Shown here: positions 1-6,340 of the stretch, piece by piece
Layout of the letters: each line of letters starts with the position of its first letter
Numbering within the stretch: position 1 is the first letter of the stretch
Source: Treponema sp.
GTDB lineage: Bacteria > Spirochaetota > Spirochaetia > Treponematales > Breznakiellaceae
Assembly: GCA_031264395.1 (NCBI GenBank)
Contig: JAISEB010000242.1
Location: forward strand, 1-6,867
Direction of reading: 5' to 3'
Length of the DNA: 6,867 nucleotides
Notes under the pieces: model-generated
What the model saw: the letters and a program-made list of their open reading frames with translations, nothing else
Told to the model about the DNA's origin: nothing
The model's database searches: none
Translations under genes and position numbers: made by a program

Positions 1-756
1 CTTCCGCCCGCCATCCCTGCCGTTACCAGTGTAACCGTAAGCCCCAATTCCTCCGACGTTGCCAAAGGCGGAAACAAAACTTTTACCGCCTCGGTAGCCG
101 GAATCAACAGTCCCGCCCAAACCGTAACGTGGGCGGTAAGCGGAAACGCTGAGGCGGGAACAGCCATCTCTTCCGCGGGTGTTTTGACCGTAGACTTGAG
201 TGAAGCCGCTGGAACACCCCTTACCATTACGGCAACGTCCACGGCCGACGCATCCAAATCGGCCGTGGCAACGGTAACGGTTGAATACGCCATAGGCGAC
301 GCCGGACCGGCCGGAGGGAAAATCTTTTACGTGGACAGCGCGGACACGTACCCCCTCTGGAAATACCTTGAAGCCGCCCCGGCGGATATTGTTGGGACTA
401 TGATGTGGGCGTCATCAGGTTTTACAACTACCCCGTTAGGAGGCACTTTGGAAGCGAGAGGAACCGGCAAGGATAATACCGCTACGATACTGGCGCAGGA
501 TGCAGACGCGCCCGCGGCAAAGGCCTGTGACGATTACAGTCTCGGAGTCTTTGACGACTGGTTCCTGCCAAGCGTTGGTGAACTTAATGAGATGTATTCT
601 CATAGAACGATTATAGGAGGGTTTTCCAGCGACTGGTACTGGACCTCGTCGGAGACCAGTGCTAATTCGGCAAGGTCGATAGACTTCCAGTCTGCCGCCT
701 TGTCCAGCTTGCTCAAGTACGCGACTCGTCTGGTTCGGCCTATCCGGGCTTTTTAA
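1..756 (+). CDS. Big2-type Ig-like / Lcl_C (DUF1566) surface protein, 5'-truncated by the window edge
   Basis: The reading frame is open from base 1 to the TAA at 754-756, giving 251 visible residues; the true start lies upstream. A TTG at 184 is only an internal codon, since homologous sequence continues before it. Residues about 9-94 look like a bacterial Ig-like (Big2) domain: beta-rich, with VTSVTVSP at its start and SAVATVTV at its end. A short linker leads to GDAGPAGGKIFYVD (about 99-112), which opens an Lcl_C/DUF1566 domain. Its hallmarks are DDWFLPSVGELNEMY (185-199), YWTSSE (213-218) and the terminal VRPIRAF (245-251). Such proteins are usually exported, often as lipoproteins, and the domain has a C-type-lectin-like fold used for ligand binding. 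The signal peptide would be outside the window. The C-terminal stretch resembles DGR-diversified receptor tips (see 634-753). Domain assignment is fairly sure; the ligand is unknown. Confidence 0.8.
   Translation, partial: LPPAIPAVTSVTVSPNSSDVAKGGNKTFTASVAGINSPAQTVTWAVSGNAEAGTAISSAGVLTVDLSEAAGTPLTITATSTADASKSAVATVTVEYAIGDAGPAGGKIFYVDSADTYPLWKYLEAAPADIVGTMMWASSGFTTTPLGGTLEARGTGKDNTATILAQDADAPAAKACDDYSLGVFDDWFLPSVGELNEMYSHRTIIGGFSSDWYWTSSETSANSARSIDFQSAALSSLLKYATRLVRPIRAF
634..753 (+). other. Candidate DGR-type variable region at the 3' end of the Lcl_C domain
   Basis: This stretch encodes the last 40 residues, from WYWTSSE to VRPIRAF. In DGR targets with this fold, the variable repeat sits at the extreme C-terminus, begins near a W-[ST]-S-S-E motif and ends in a fixed, adenine-poor block coding for R-[VA]-[IV]-R-[AP]-F. 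Here bases 725-753 contain one adenine, while the residues between the two blocks (Ser, Ile, Asp, Gln, Ala, Leu, Tyr) fall where templates normally carry Asn codons. A small GCGG-CTTG-CCGC hairpin lies at 788-799, 32 bases past the stop; DGR targets often have a hairpin just after the variable repeat. Third codon positions are mixed rather than uniformly C or T, which weakens the case. No template repeat or reverse transcriptase is in the window. Confidence 0.4.
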
Positions 757-817
757 CGCTTTATTCGAAAGTCCGGTTTAATACCCCGCGGCTTGCCGCA
801 CGAAGGCTCATCCTGAG

Positions 818-847
818 GATCTTTCAAAACTGAAGTTTTGAAAGATC
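818..847. terminator. Perfect 13-bp hairpin between convergent genes
   Basis: GATCTTTCAAAAC (818-830) and GTTTTGAAAGATC (835-847) are exact reverse complements around a TGAA loop. The hairpin lies between two converging 3' ends, the Lcl_C gene (stop 756) and araD (stop 960), where a bidirectional terminator is expected. On the plus strand a T-rich run (about 852-863) follows; on the minus strand there is no T-run. The stem is not GC-rich, so it may instead be a dispersed intergenic repeat. Confidence 0.4.
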
Positions 848-863
848 AGCCATTTTATATTTT

Positions 864-889
864 GTCCGTGTTGGTCCGTGCCGTCCGTG
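864..889. repeat. Three closely spaced GTCCGTG copies
   Basis: GTCCGTG occurs at 864-870, 874-880 and 883-889, with spacers of 3 and 2 bases. It lies in the convergent intergenic spacer and is not part of any supported gene. It could be a fragment of a dispersed intergenic repeat family; no function can be read from it. Confidence 0.6.
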
Positions 890-959
890 GTTGTTTTGAA
901 TTCGGAATACCGCGATGAGAATACGGAAATGCGCCCCCCTTCCTCCTTCTTAAACTTGT

Positions 960-1682
960 TCAGCTTTTTCGCTGTCCGTAGCTTGCGCCGGAACCGTGCT
1001 TGCGCTCCCAGTGTTTCCGTATGATGTGGGACGGAAGGGGTTCCGCGCCGGGGTTGAGCAGCGTGGTGAAGCAGCCTATTTTGCAGATCTCTTCCAGCAC
1101 GGCGGCGTGGTACACCGCCTCGGCGGCGTTTTTGCCCCAGGTAAAGGGGCCGTGTCCCGCTACAAGCACCATGGGCATGCGGAGGGGGTCCCTGTTTTCA
1201 AGGCGGAAAGTTTCGACAATAAGATTTCCGGTTTCCCTTTCGTAGTTGTTTTTTACCGCTTCCTCGCTCAGGTACGCGGTACAGGGAATGGGCTCGGCCC
1301 CGTAGTCGGCGTGGGTGGTGCCGAAGACCGGCACCGGTTTTCGCGCCTGCGCCCATGACGTGGCGTAGGGTGAATGGGTGTGGGTAATTCCCCGGAGGGC
1401 GGAAGAAGCGCCGGACGAAAATTCACGGTAGAGGATGCGGTGGGTTTCTGTATCCGACGACGGGTTAAGCGTTCCAAAGACGGTTTTTCCCTCCAGATCC
1501 ACCACGACCATGGAAGAAGGGGCAAGTTTGTCGTAGGCGACTCCCGAGGGTTTTATGGCGAACACGCCCTTTCCGGGATCGAAGGCCGACACGTTCCCCC
1601 ATGTATAGATGGCGAGGTTTCGTTTGGGTATTTCAAGATTCGCCTCAAAGGCTTCTTCCCTGATGTTTTTATAGTCGTCCAT
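960..1682 (-). CDS. araD: L-ribulose-5-phosphate 4-epimerase
   Basis: This 240-residue protein converts L-ribulose 5-phosphate to D-xylulose 5-phosphate, the last step of bacterial L-arabinose catabolism, in the cytoplasm. It belongs to the class II aldolase/epimerase family and follows E. coli AraD (231 residues) along its length. Seen in sequence: TWGNVSAFD (27-35), IKPSGVAYDKL (43-53), SSDTETHRILY (75-85), HTHSPYATSWAQA (101-113), GTTHADYG (121-128), GHGPFTWGKNA (176-186) and the final YGQ (235-237). By comparison with E. coli, the zinc ligands are His101, His103 and His177, Asp77 is the equivalent of its Asp76, and Asp126 and Tyr235 match the catalytic Asp120 and Tyr229. All are present, so the enzyme should be active. 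A short insertion precedes the HTH motif (about 89-96). ATG at 1682 is preceded by AAGGAG (1692-1697), 9 bases away. It is the last gene of the operon, 76 bases after araB. Confidence 0.95.
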   Translation of the reverse strand: MDDYKNIREEAFEANLEIPKRNLAIYTWGNVSAFDPGKGVFAIKPSGVAYDKLAPSSMVVVDLEGKTVFGTLNPSSDTETHRILYREFSSGASSALRGITHTHSPYATSWAQARKPVPVFGTTHADYGAEPIPCTAYLSEEAVKNNYERETGNLIVETFRLENRDPLRMPMVLVAGHGPFTWGKNAAEAVYHAAVLEEICKIGCFTTLLNPGAEPLPSHIIRKHWERKHGSGASYGQRKS

Positions 1683-1720
1683 GGTACGCCGCTCCTTCTG
1701 CCCGGGAATTTTCCCTTGTC

Positions 1721-1737
1721 CGGGGCTTCACGCCCCG
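1721..1737 (-). other. Intercistronic hairpin between araB and araD
   Basis: CGGGGC (1721-1726) and GCCCCG (1732-1737) form a 6-bp GC-only stem with a 5-base loop, in the 76-base gap after the araB stop and upstream of the araD Shine-Dalgarno. There is no T-run, so it is unlikely to be a full terminator. It could be an mRNA processing or stability element, or chance in GC-rich DNA. Confidence 0.35.
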
Positions 1738-1758
1738 CCCTTCATGATAAGGTTCCTT

Positions 1759-3489
1759 TTATTCGTTTTCCCGCTGTTCCGCGAAGGCGCCGAGTTTTTT
1801 GTATTCGCGGTAGAGCCTGTCGTAAACCGGAACGAACGCGGGATTGGGATTGTAGGTGAATTCGGTGGGCGTGCAGAGCTGTTTTTGGGCCGCCGGAATG
1901 TCCGGGTAGAGCCCGGCGGCAACCGCGGCGAACATGGCCGCCCCAAGGGCGACGCTCTGATCCCCCGCCGGAATGTGAATCGGCATGTTGATGACGTCGG
2001 CGAGGATCTGCATCACAAAGGGCGATTTTCTGGCCACGCCGCCTACGCCAATGATCCCTTCAATGACGACCCCTTCTTCGCGGAAGCGTTCCGCGATGGC
2101 CCGCGCCCCAAAGGCCGTGGCTTCCGCCAGCGCGCGGTACACACGGGGCGCGTCGGACCCCAGTCCGAGGCCGGCAATGGCCCCCTTGAGGAGCTGGTTC
2201 GCGTCGGGCGTGCGCCTTCCGTTGAGCCAGTCCAGGGCGACGACGCCGCTTGAACCGGGCTCTATGAGGGCCGCCGCCTTTTCAAGTTCCGGGATGATTT
2301 TTTTTGAAACGCCCCGGACGATCTTTTCGCGGGCGGCGGCGTCAAGCTGTTCCAGGCCGGGAACGCCTTCCTTAAGGAAAATTTCTTCCAGCGGCCAGGC
2401 AAGAAGCCCCCTGAACCACGCGTACACATCGCCGAAACTGGACTGTCCCGCCTCGTAGCCTGTCATGCCGGGCACCACCGATCCGTCGACCTGGCCGCAG
2501 ATTCCCCGGACGAGTTTTTCCGCCCCGGAAGGGCGCGGCGCCACGATGACGTCGCAGGTGGAAGTCCCCATGACCCGTATGAGCCAGCCGGGACGCACCC
2601 CGCCGCCGACGGCGCCCATGTGCGCGTCGTAAGCGCCCATCGCCACGGGAATGCCCTTTGGAATGCCGAGCCGTTCCGCCCATTCGGCGGTAAGGGGCCC
2701 CGCGGACGTATCGCTTGTGTATGTTTCGGTCCCCAGGCTTTTCCGTATGGGAAGAAGCCGGGGATCAAGCTGCGCAAGAAAGTCCGCGTGAGGATACCCG
2801 CCCGAGTTTTCGCCGCCGCCTGAGGAATCGGCGTAACTCCGGTGCCACATGGCCTTGTGCCCCATGGCGCAGCGGCTTCTTTTAATTGAGGGAAGATCCT
2901 TCGCCCCGGTAAGAAGGGCCGTCATCCAGTCGCAGTGTTCCATGAAGGAAGCGGCCGCGGCGGTCACCTTTGGATCTTCGGCAAAGATCCTCAGTATTTT
3001 TGACCAGAACCACTCTGTTGAGTAGATCCCCCCTTCGTACTGGGTAAAGTCCGTTCCGCCCCAGCTTTTGGCAAGTTTATTGATGCGCGCCGCCTCGGCG
3101 ACCGCGGTGTGATCCTTCCAGAGAATGAACATGGCCGAAGGGTTTTCGGCAAATTCGGCGCGCAGCGCCAGCGGCGTTCCCGAAGCGTCCACCGCGCAGG
3201 GCGTGGAACCGGTGGTGTCTATGGCGATTCCCTTTACCTTCGCGGCAGTTTCCCTTCCCGCCTGTGCCGCCGCCTCGCGCACCGTTCCTTCAAGCACGTC
3301 GATGTAATCCTGCGGATGCTGGCGGAACCGGTTGGCCGCGGCGTCGCAGTAGAGCCCCTTGGTCCAGCGGGGATAATTCATCACCGAAACGCCGGCCTCG
3401 CTGCCGTCGGCGGCGTCTATAAGCACCGCCCGGCAGGAATCGGAACCGTAATCAAGCCCCAGTACATAAGCTTCACCTTTCCTGACCAT
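1759..3489 (-). CDS. araB: Ribulokinase (FGGY family)
   Basis: This 576-residue kinase phosphorylates L-ribulose with ATP to L-ribulose 5-phosphate, the substrate of the araD product encoded just downstream. It is close to E. coli AraB (566 residues) throughout. Landmarks: LDYGSDS (12-18, nucleotide-binding region of the actin-like ATPase fold), IDTTGSTP (90-97), FAENPSAMFILWKDHT (113-128), GGIYSTEWFWSKI, GAYDAHMGAVG (285-295, with Asp288 as the likely catalytic base), MGTSTCD (307-313), GICGQVDGSVVPG, LDWLNGRRTP and the C-terminal GVGGVARK (481-488) and DQSVALGAA (510-518). The frame is open further upstream to a GTG at 3513, but GGAGG (3495-3499) sits 5 bases before the ATG at 3489, so that ATG is chosen and the 8 extra residues dropped. 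It starts 40 bases after the nucleotidyltransferase stop, which suggests co-transcription. No truncation or frameshift is seen. Confidence 0.95.
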   Translation of the reverse strand: MVRKGEAYVLGLDYGSDSCRAVLIDAADGSEAGVSVMNYPRWTKGLYCDAAANRFRQHPQDYIDVLEGTVREAAAQAGRETAAKVKGIAIDTTGSTPCAVDASGTPLALRAEFAENPSAMFILWKDHTAVAEAARINKLAKSWGGTDFTQYEGGIYSTEWFWSKILRIFAEDPKVTAAAASFMEHCDWMTALLTGAKDLPSIKRSRCAMGHKAMWHRSYADSSGGGENSGGYPHADFLAQLDPRLLPIRKSLGTETYTSDTSAGPLTAEWAERLGIPKGIPVAMGAYDAHMGAVGGGVRPGWLIRVMGTSTCDVIVAPRPSGAEKLVRGICGQVDGSVVPGMTGYEAGQSSFGDVYAWFRGLLAWPLEEIFLKEGVPGLEQLDAAAREKIVRGVSKKIIPELEKAAALIEPGSSGVVALDWLNGRRTPDANQLLKGAIAGLGLGSDAPRVYRALAEATAFGARAIAERFREEGVVIEGIIGVGGVARKSPFVMQILADVINMPIHIPAGDQSVALGAAMFAAVAAGLYPDIPAAQKQLCTPTEFTYNPNPAFVPVYDRLYREYKKLGAFAEQRENE

Positions 3490-3494
3490 AATAA

Positions 3495-3499
3495 CCTCC
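3495..3499 (-). promoter_or_regulatory. Shine-Dalgarno fixing the araB start
   Basis: On the minus strand this reads GGAGG, 5 bases before ATG (3489-3487). It falls inside the longer open frame that begins at GTG 3513, so the ATG and not the GTG is the likely start. Confidence 0.75.
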
Positions 3500-3529
3500 G
3501 TATTCCGCGCCACATTCCCGCGGTTTATT

Positions 3530-4462
3530 TCATTCCCACAGATCCGGGGGGTACACTCCCTTCGCGGTAAGCTCTTCGATTTTTTTCACCGCCGCTTCCC
3601 TGTCTTCCCGGTACGTTACGCCGAACCAGTCGGAATCGGCTTCAAGCGCCTTTATCCTGATGATCTTTTCCCTGATGAGCCAGTCCGCCGCCCTGGGAAT
3701 GAAACATTCGCTTTTGATGTTCCCCTTCATGTCGCGGGCAAAATCCGCGAGGAAATTGTTGAAGTACCTTTGAAAATGGGGAAGTACGCCCGCCGGAAAA
3801 CCCCAGAAATTCATGGATACAGGCATGCGGGCGGCAAGATCCCGCCGTATTCCGCCGGGGCCGGTGTTGAAAATAACGCCGTCTTTTTCTTCAATAGCGG
3901 TGAGTTCCTCCACGGAGGCAAGATAGCCGTCCTTTATTTCGCAGACCCCCCGCGTCACCGTTCCCTCCGGGCTCAGGGTTTTCCTGAGCTCGTAAGGCAC
4001 AATGGCGCCGTCCGCGTCCGGGCTGCCGGCAATGCCCGCAAGGTACGCGCCCATGGTCAGGTACGCCTCTCGCCCGTAGAAATCATCGGCGTTAAGCACC
4101 GTAAAAGGGCCGCCTATGCAGGATGCCGCGCAGAGCAGCGCGTGGGCGGTTCCCCAGGGTTTTGTGCGGCCGCATTGCCGCGCCCCGGCAAAAATATCGG
4201 GCGGGATGATAGTATCAAGATCCTGAAACGCAAGCTCGTATGTTACCCGCTTTTCCATGCGGGAAAGCACCAGTTCCCTGAAATCTTTTTCGATGTCGTG
4301 GCGTATGATAAACACCACTTTTTCAAACCCTGCCTTTAGGGCGTCGTACACCGAATAATCCAGCAGCACTTCCCCGTTTTTTCCTATACGGTCCATCTGC
4401 TTGAGGCCGCCGTAACGGCTGCCCATACCCGCCGCGAGAACTACCAAAACCGGTCCAGCCAT
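3530..4462 (-). CDS. Nucleotidyltransferase family protein (sugar-phosphate nucleotidylyltransferase type)
   Basis: This 310-residue cytoplasmic protein has the GT-A-like fold signature of NDP-sugar pyrophosphorylases, which join a nucleoside triphosphate and a sugar phosphate, releasing pyrophosphate. Seen: LAAGMGSRYGGLKQ (9-22), the N-terminal nucleotide-binding G-rich loop with its basic residue; VVFIIRHDIEKDF (49-61); KPWGTAHA (101-108); NADDFYG (124-130), with the metal-binding Asp pair; VSMNFWGF (215-222); and DWFGVTYREDR (278-288) near the end. It resembles a roughly 300-residue subgroup seen in Firmicutes and spirochaetes rather than GalU, RmlA or TarI, so the nucleotide and sugar are not assigned. 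ATG at 4462 has AAGGA (4469-4473) 6 bases upstream. It is the first gene of the apparent operon with araB and araD, suggesting a link between pentose metabolism and activated sugars or polyol phosphates, which is inference only. Confidence 0.85.
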   Translation of the reverse strand: MAGPVLVVLAAGMGSRYGGLKQMDRIGKNGEVLLDYSVYDALKAGFEKVVFIIRHDIEKDFRELVLSRMEKRVTYELAFQDLDTIIPPDIFAGARQCGRTKPWGTAHALLCAASCIGGPFTVLNADDFYGREAYLTMGAYLAGIAGSPDADGAIVPYELRKTLSPEGTVTRGVCEIKDGYLASVEELTAIEEKDGVIFNTGPGGIRRDLAARMPVSMNFWGFPAGVLPHFQRYFNNFLADFARDMKGNIKSECFIPRAADWLIREKIIRIKALEADSDWFGVTYREDREAAVKKIEELTAKGVYPPDLWE

Positions 4463-4489
4463 ACCAATTCCTTGTTTATAATGAAGATT

Positions 4490-4513
4490 GTCCCGGACGG
4501 AAGGCGGCGGGAC
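4490..4513 (-). other. Inverted repeat in the leader of the minus-strand operon
   Basis: GTCCCG (4490-4495) and CGGGAC (4508-4513) are exact reverse complements separated by 12 bases. The pair lies between the candidate promoter and the nucleotidyltransferase start, so it could be an operator or leader hairpin. No T-run follows, and it matches no regulator site that I recognise. Confidence 0.35.
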
Positions 4514-4521
4514 CGGTTATT

Positions 4522-4550
4522 ATTATGTACGAGAACGGGGGAAAAAACAA
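4522..4550 (-). promoter_or_regulatory. Weak candidate promoter for the nucleotidyltransferase-araB-araD operon
   Basis: On the minus strand, TTGTTT (4550-4545) is followed by a 17-base spacer and CATAAT (4527-4522). The -10 matches 5 of 6 consensus positions; the -35 is poor. The spacing and position, about 60 bases upstream of the first start codon, are reasonable. No other minus-strand promoter in this spacer looks better. Confidence 0.3.
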
Positions 4551-4575
4551 GACGGGAAGGCGCGGTTATGGTGAT

Positions 4576-4600
4576 GATATGCGACATTTTTGGGAAATTT
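4576..4600. repeat. Left copy of imperfect direct repeat flanking the AT-rich islet
   Basis: GATATGCG (4576-4583), two bases, then ATTTTTGGGAAATTT (4586-4600). It matches the segment at 6524-6550 over 20 of 23 aligned positions with one 2-base length difference. It coincides with the point where GC-rich flanking DNA changes to AT-rich DNA. Confidence 0.4.
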
Positions 4601-4608
4601 ATTTATGA

Positions 4609-4626
4609 TGTATAAAATAGTATACA
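4609..4626. promoter_or_regulatory. Operator-like palindrome upstream of the DUF262 gene
   Basis: TGTATAAAATAGTATACA has exact 6-bp arms (TGTATA/TATACA) and a 6-base centre. It ends 12 bases before the -35 box of the plus-strand promoter, a normal place for a dimeric regulator. No regulator gene is adjacent. Chance occurrence in AT-rich DNA is possible. Confidence 0.4.
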
Positions 4627-4638
4627 GTTAATAGCATA

Positions 4639-4668
4639 TTGACAAAAAATTGAACATTACTATAGAAT
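4639..4668 (+). promoter_or_regulatory. Sigma70-type promoter for the DUF262 gene
   Basis: A perfect TTGACA -35 box (4639-4644) is followed by 16 bases and TATAGA (4661-4666); TAGAAT at 4663-4668 gives an 18-base alternative. The start codon is 27 bases past the -10, with GGAGG at 4682-4686 and a 6-base gap to ATG 4693. This supports an independently expressed gene with a short leader. Confidence 0.75.
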
Positions 4669-4692
4669 AAAAGCACAAATTGGAGGTCTAAT

Positions 4693-6330
4693 ATGGCAAT
4701 TGCAAAGAGTAATACAAATGATTTGGCAAGTCTTTTTAGGGAAGGTTATTTTAATATACCTCCTTACCAGCGACGTTACAGTTGGGAGGAAAAGGAACAA
4801 CTAGATTTATTCAATGATTTACTTGAGGCATTTGAAACAAAATCAATTCATTTTTTAGGGACTTTATCACTTCAATTAACAAGTACCAAAGGATTTGATG
4901 CATATTATAATATTATTGATGGGCAGCAAAGGTTTACAACATTATTATTGTTATATTCTTGTCTTGCACACTTGACTACTGATAAAAGATATTTGTTATA
5001 TTTGAAAAGAAATGAAAAGTATTTCCTTGAGCCAATAAATCAGGAAGAAAAAGAATATTTGCTAAAATTATTGGATGGACAGCAGCCAAAACCTACAACA
5101 TATAGTCAATCTATGATGTTGCAAGCGGTTAAAGAATATACAAAACGGACACCAAAATTTATTGGGAAAGAAAAAATTAATGATTTTCTTGACCATATGC
5201 TCAATAAAACGCAATTTTTGATTTATCTTGTTGATGATTATACCGCTTCCATTAGAATGTTTGAATCTATCAATGATCGTGGTATGCAATTAGGATATTT
5301 CGATAAAATAAAATCGTTTTTTTTATATTTTTCTGATAAATACCTTAATCGTTCTATTGATAATGATATACAAGTCACTTTTGATGAAATATATCGTTTT
5401 TTTGACAATGAAGATTTAAAACTTGGTATAAATAATGATGAGACGTTACTGTTATATCATTATTTAAGCAACCCGGTCTTTTTTGAATCTTGGAGTTACA
5501 CAAAATCAACTGAGAATATATTTATTGATTTAAAATCATTCATATTAGATAATGCTCAGAAAAATGTTTCAGTAGGGAAAAAATATATACAAGATTATTT
5601 ACAGGATATTTCAAAATTTATTACATCTTGTCTTTCAATTGAGCAAAAATTAATAAAAAATCTTGAATATAAAGAGTTTTATCTTCTCCTTGAACCTAAT
5701 CAACGCATGTATCCACTTTCAATAAGGTTTAATCAAATTGGAATATTGGATGATGTGTTGCCAATGTTGGAAAAAATTGAATTCTATTTGAAATATAAAA
5801 GAGACCCTAAGAAAGACATTTTCCGTCTTTTAGAAGAAGTAATCTCTTTTAATGGATCAAAAGAGGAGCTTTATAATATAATTAATAACAAGTTTTGTGA
5901 AATATATGAATGGCAAGAAAGCGCAATTGATATTGTCAATAATGTATCTTGGGCGGCAAAGTATGCATTGTATTTATATAATAAAACTGCATACGAACAA
6001 AATATTAATCCAACAGTATATAAAAAATTGGAAATTGAACATATTTTTCCGCAAAAACCATCTTTCCCAATTAGGAAATATGGTTTTAATGAAGATACCT
6101 ACGAGCAATTGTTATGGACAATTGGTAATTATACCTTACTTGAAAAAGAACTGAATGGTTCAGAAGGTGCTACAAACAAAATACCGGAAGACAAAATCAA
6201 AGAGGATTATATTAATTCCGATATTAAAATGACACAAGAAATTAGTGTAAAATCCATGAAAGATGTAATAGAGAGAAATAATCTATTTGAAAACTTTTTA
6301 AATGACTATTTCTATTTTGAACTAAAATAA
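4693..6330 (+). CDS. DUF262/DUF1524 protein, GmrSD-like (type IV restriction superfamily) nuclease
   Basis: This 545-residue protein has the DUF262 (GmrS-like) N-terminus and DUF1524 (GmrD-like, His-Me finger nuclease) C-terminus in one chain. Seen: IPPYQRRYSW (22-31), FLGTLSLQ (54-61), IIDGQQRFTTLLLL (74-87, the ParB-like DGQQR nucleotide-binding core) and FESINDRGMQL (190-200); then a long helical middle; then EIEHIFPQ (447-454, catalytic His450 of the H-x-x-P motif), WTIGNYTLL (475-483, conserved Asn479) and NKIPEDK (495-501). Family members use NTPs to cleave modified phage DNA, such as glucosylated hydroxymethylcytosine for GmrSD; related folds serve in SspE and BrxU. All core motifs are intact, so it should be active; its target modification is unknown. 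It is strikingly AT-rich with AT-ending codons, unlike its neighbours, and no partner restriction gene lies beside it: a likely horizontally acquired defence gene. The ATG start is supported by GGAGG 6 bases upstream. Confidence 0.9.
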   Translation: MAIAKSNTNDLASLFREGYFNIPPYQRRYSWEEKEQLDLFNDLLEAFETKSIHFLGTLSLQLTSTKGFDAYYNIIDGQQRFTTLLLLYSCLAHLTTDKRYLLYLKRNEKYFLEPINQEEKEYLLKLLDGQQPKPTTYSQSMMLQAVKEYTKRTPKFIGKEKINDFLDHMLNKTQFLIYLVDDYTASIRMFESINDRGMQLGYFDKIKSFFLYFSDKYLNRSIDNDIQVTFDEIYRFFDNEDLKLGINNDETLLLYHYLSNPVFFESWSYTKSTENIFIDLKSFILDNAQKNVSVGKKYIQDYLQDISKFITSCLSIEQKLIKNLEYKEFYLLLEPNQRMYPLSIRFNQIGILDDVLPMLEKIEFYLKYKRDPKKDIFRLLEEVISFNGSKEELYNIINNKFCEIYEWQESAIDIVNNVSWAAKYALYLYNKTAYEQNINPTVYKKLEIEHIFPQKPSFPIRKYGFNEDTYEQLLWTIGNYTLLEKELNGSEGATNKIPEDKIKEDYINSDIKMTQEISVKSMKDVIERNNLFENFLNDYFYFELK

Positions 6331-6340
6331 TAAAATTATT
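6326..6340 (+). other. Small AT-only hairpin over the DUF262 gene stop
   Basis: AATAAT (6326-6331) and ATTATT (6335-6340) pair around AAA and overlap the TAA stop. The stem is weak and no T-run follows, so it is a poor terminator; nothing better is visible just downstream. Confidence 0.2.

Noticed and set aside
184..756. TTG at 184 as the start of a 190-residue protein
   Set aside because: The same frame is open to base 1 and encodes the first half of the Ig-like domain, so 184 is internal and the gene continues upstream of the window.
925..958. Purine-rich AAGGAGG-like stretch on the minus strand after araD, hinting at a further operon gene
   Set aside because: No ATG, GTG or TTG follows at a usable distance and no open coding frame continues towards the hairpin at 818-847.
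1374..2253. Plus-strand open frames of up to 190 codons over araD and araB
   Set aside because: They are antisense shadows of two strongly conserved enzymes in GC-rich DNA, with no ribosome-binding site or recognisable motif.
4590..4616. Second plus-strand promoter (TTGGGA, 15-base spacer, TATAAA)
   Set aside because: The spacer is too short, the -35 is weak, and the TTGACA promoter at 4639 is far better placed.
5068..5289. Minus-strand 73-codon open frame inside the DUF262 gene
   Set aside because: It is antisense to the conserved DUF262 coding region, with low-complexity AT-driven composition and no supporting motif.
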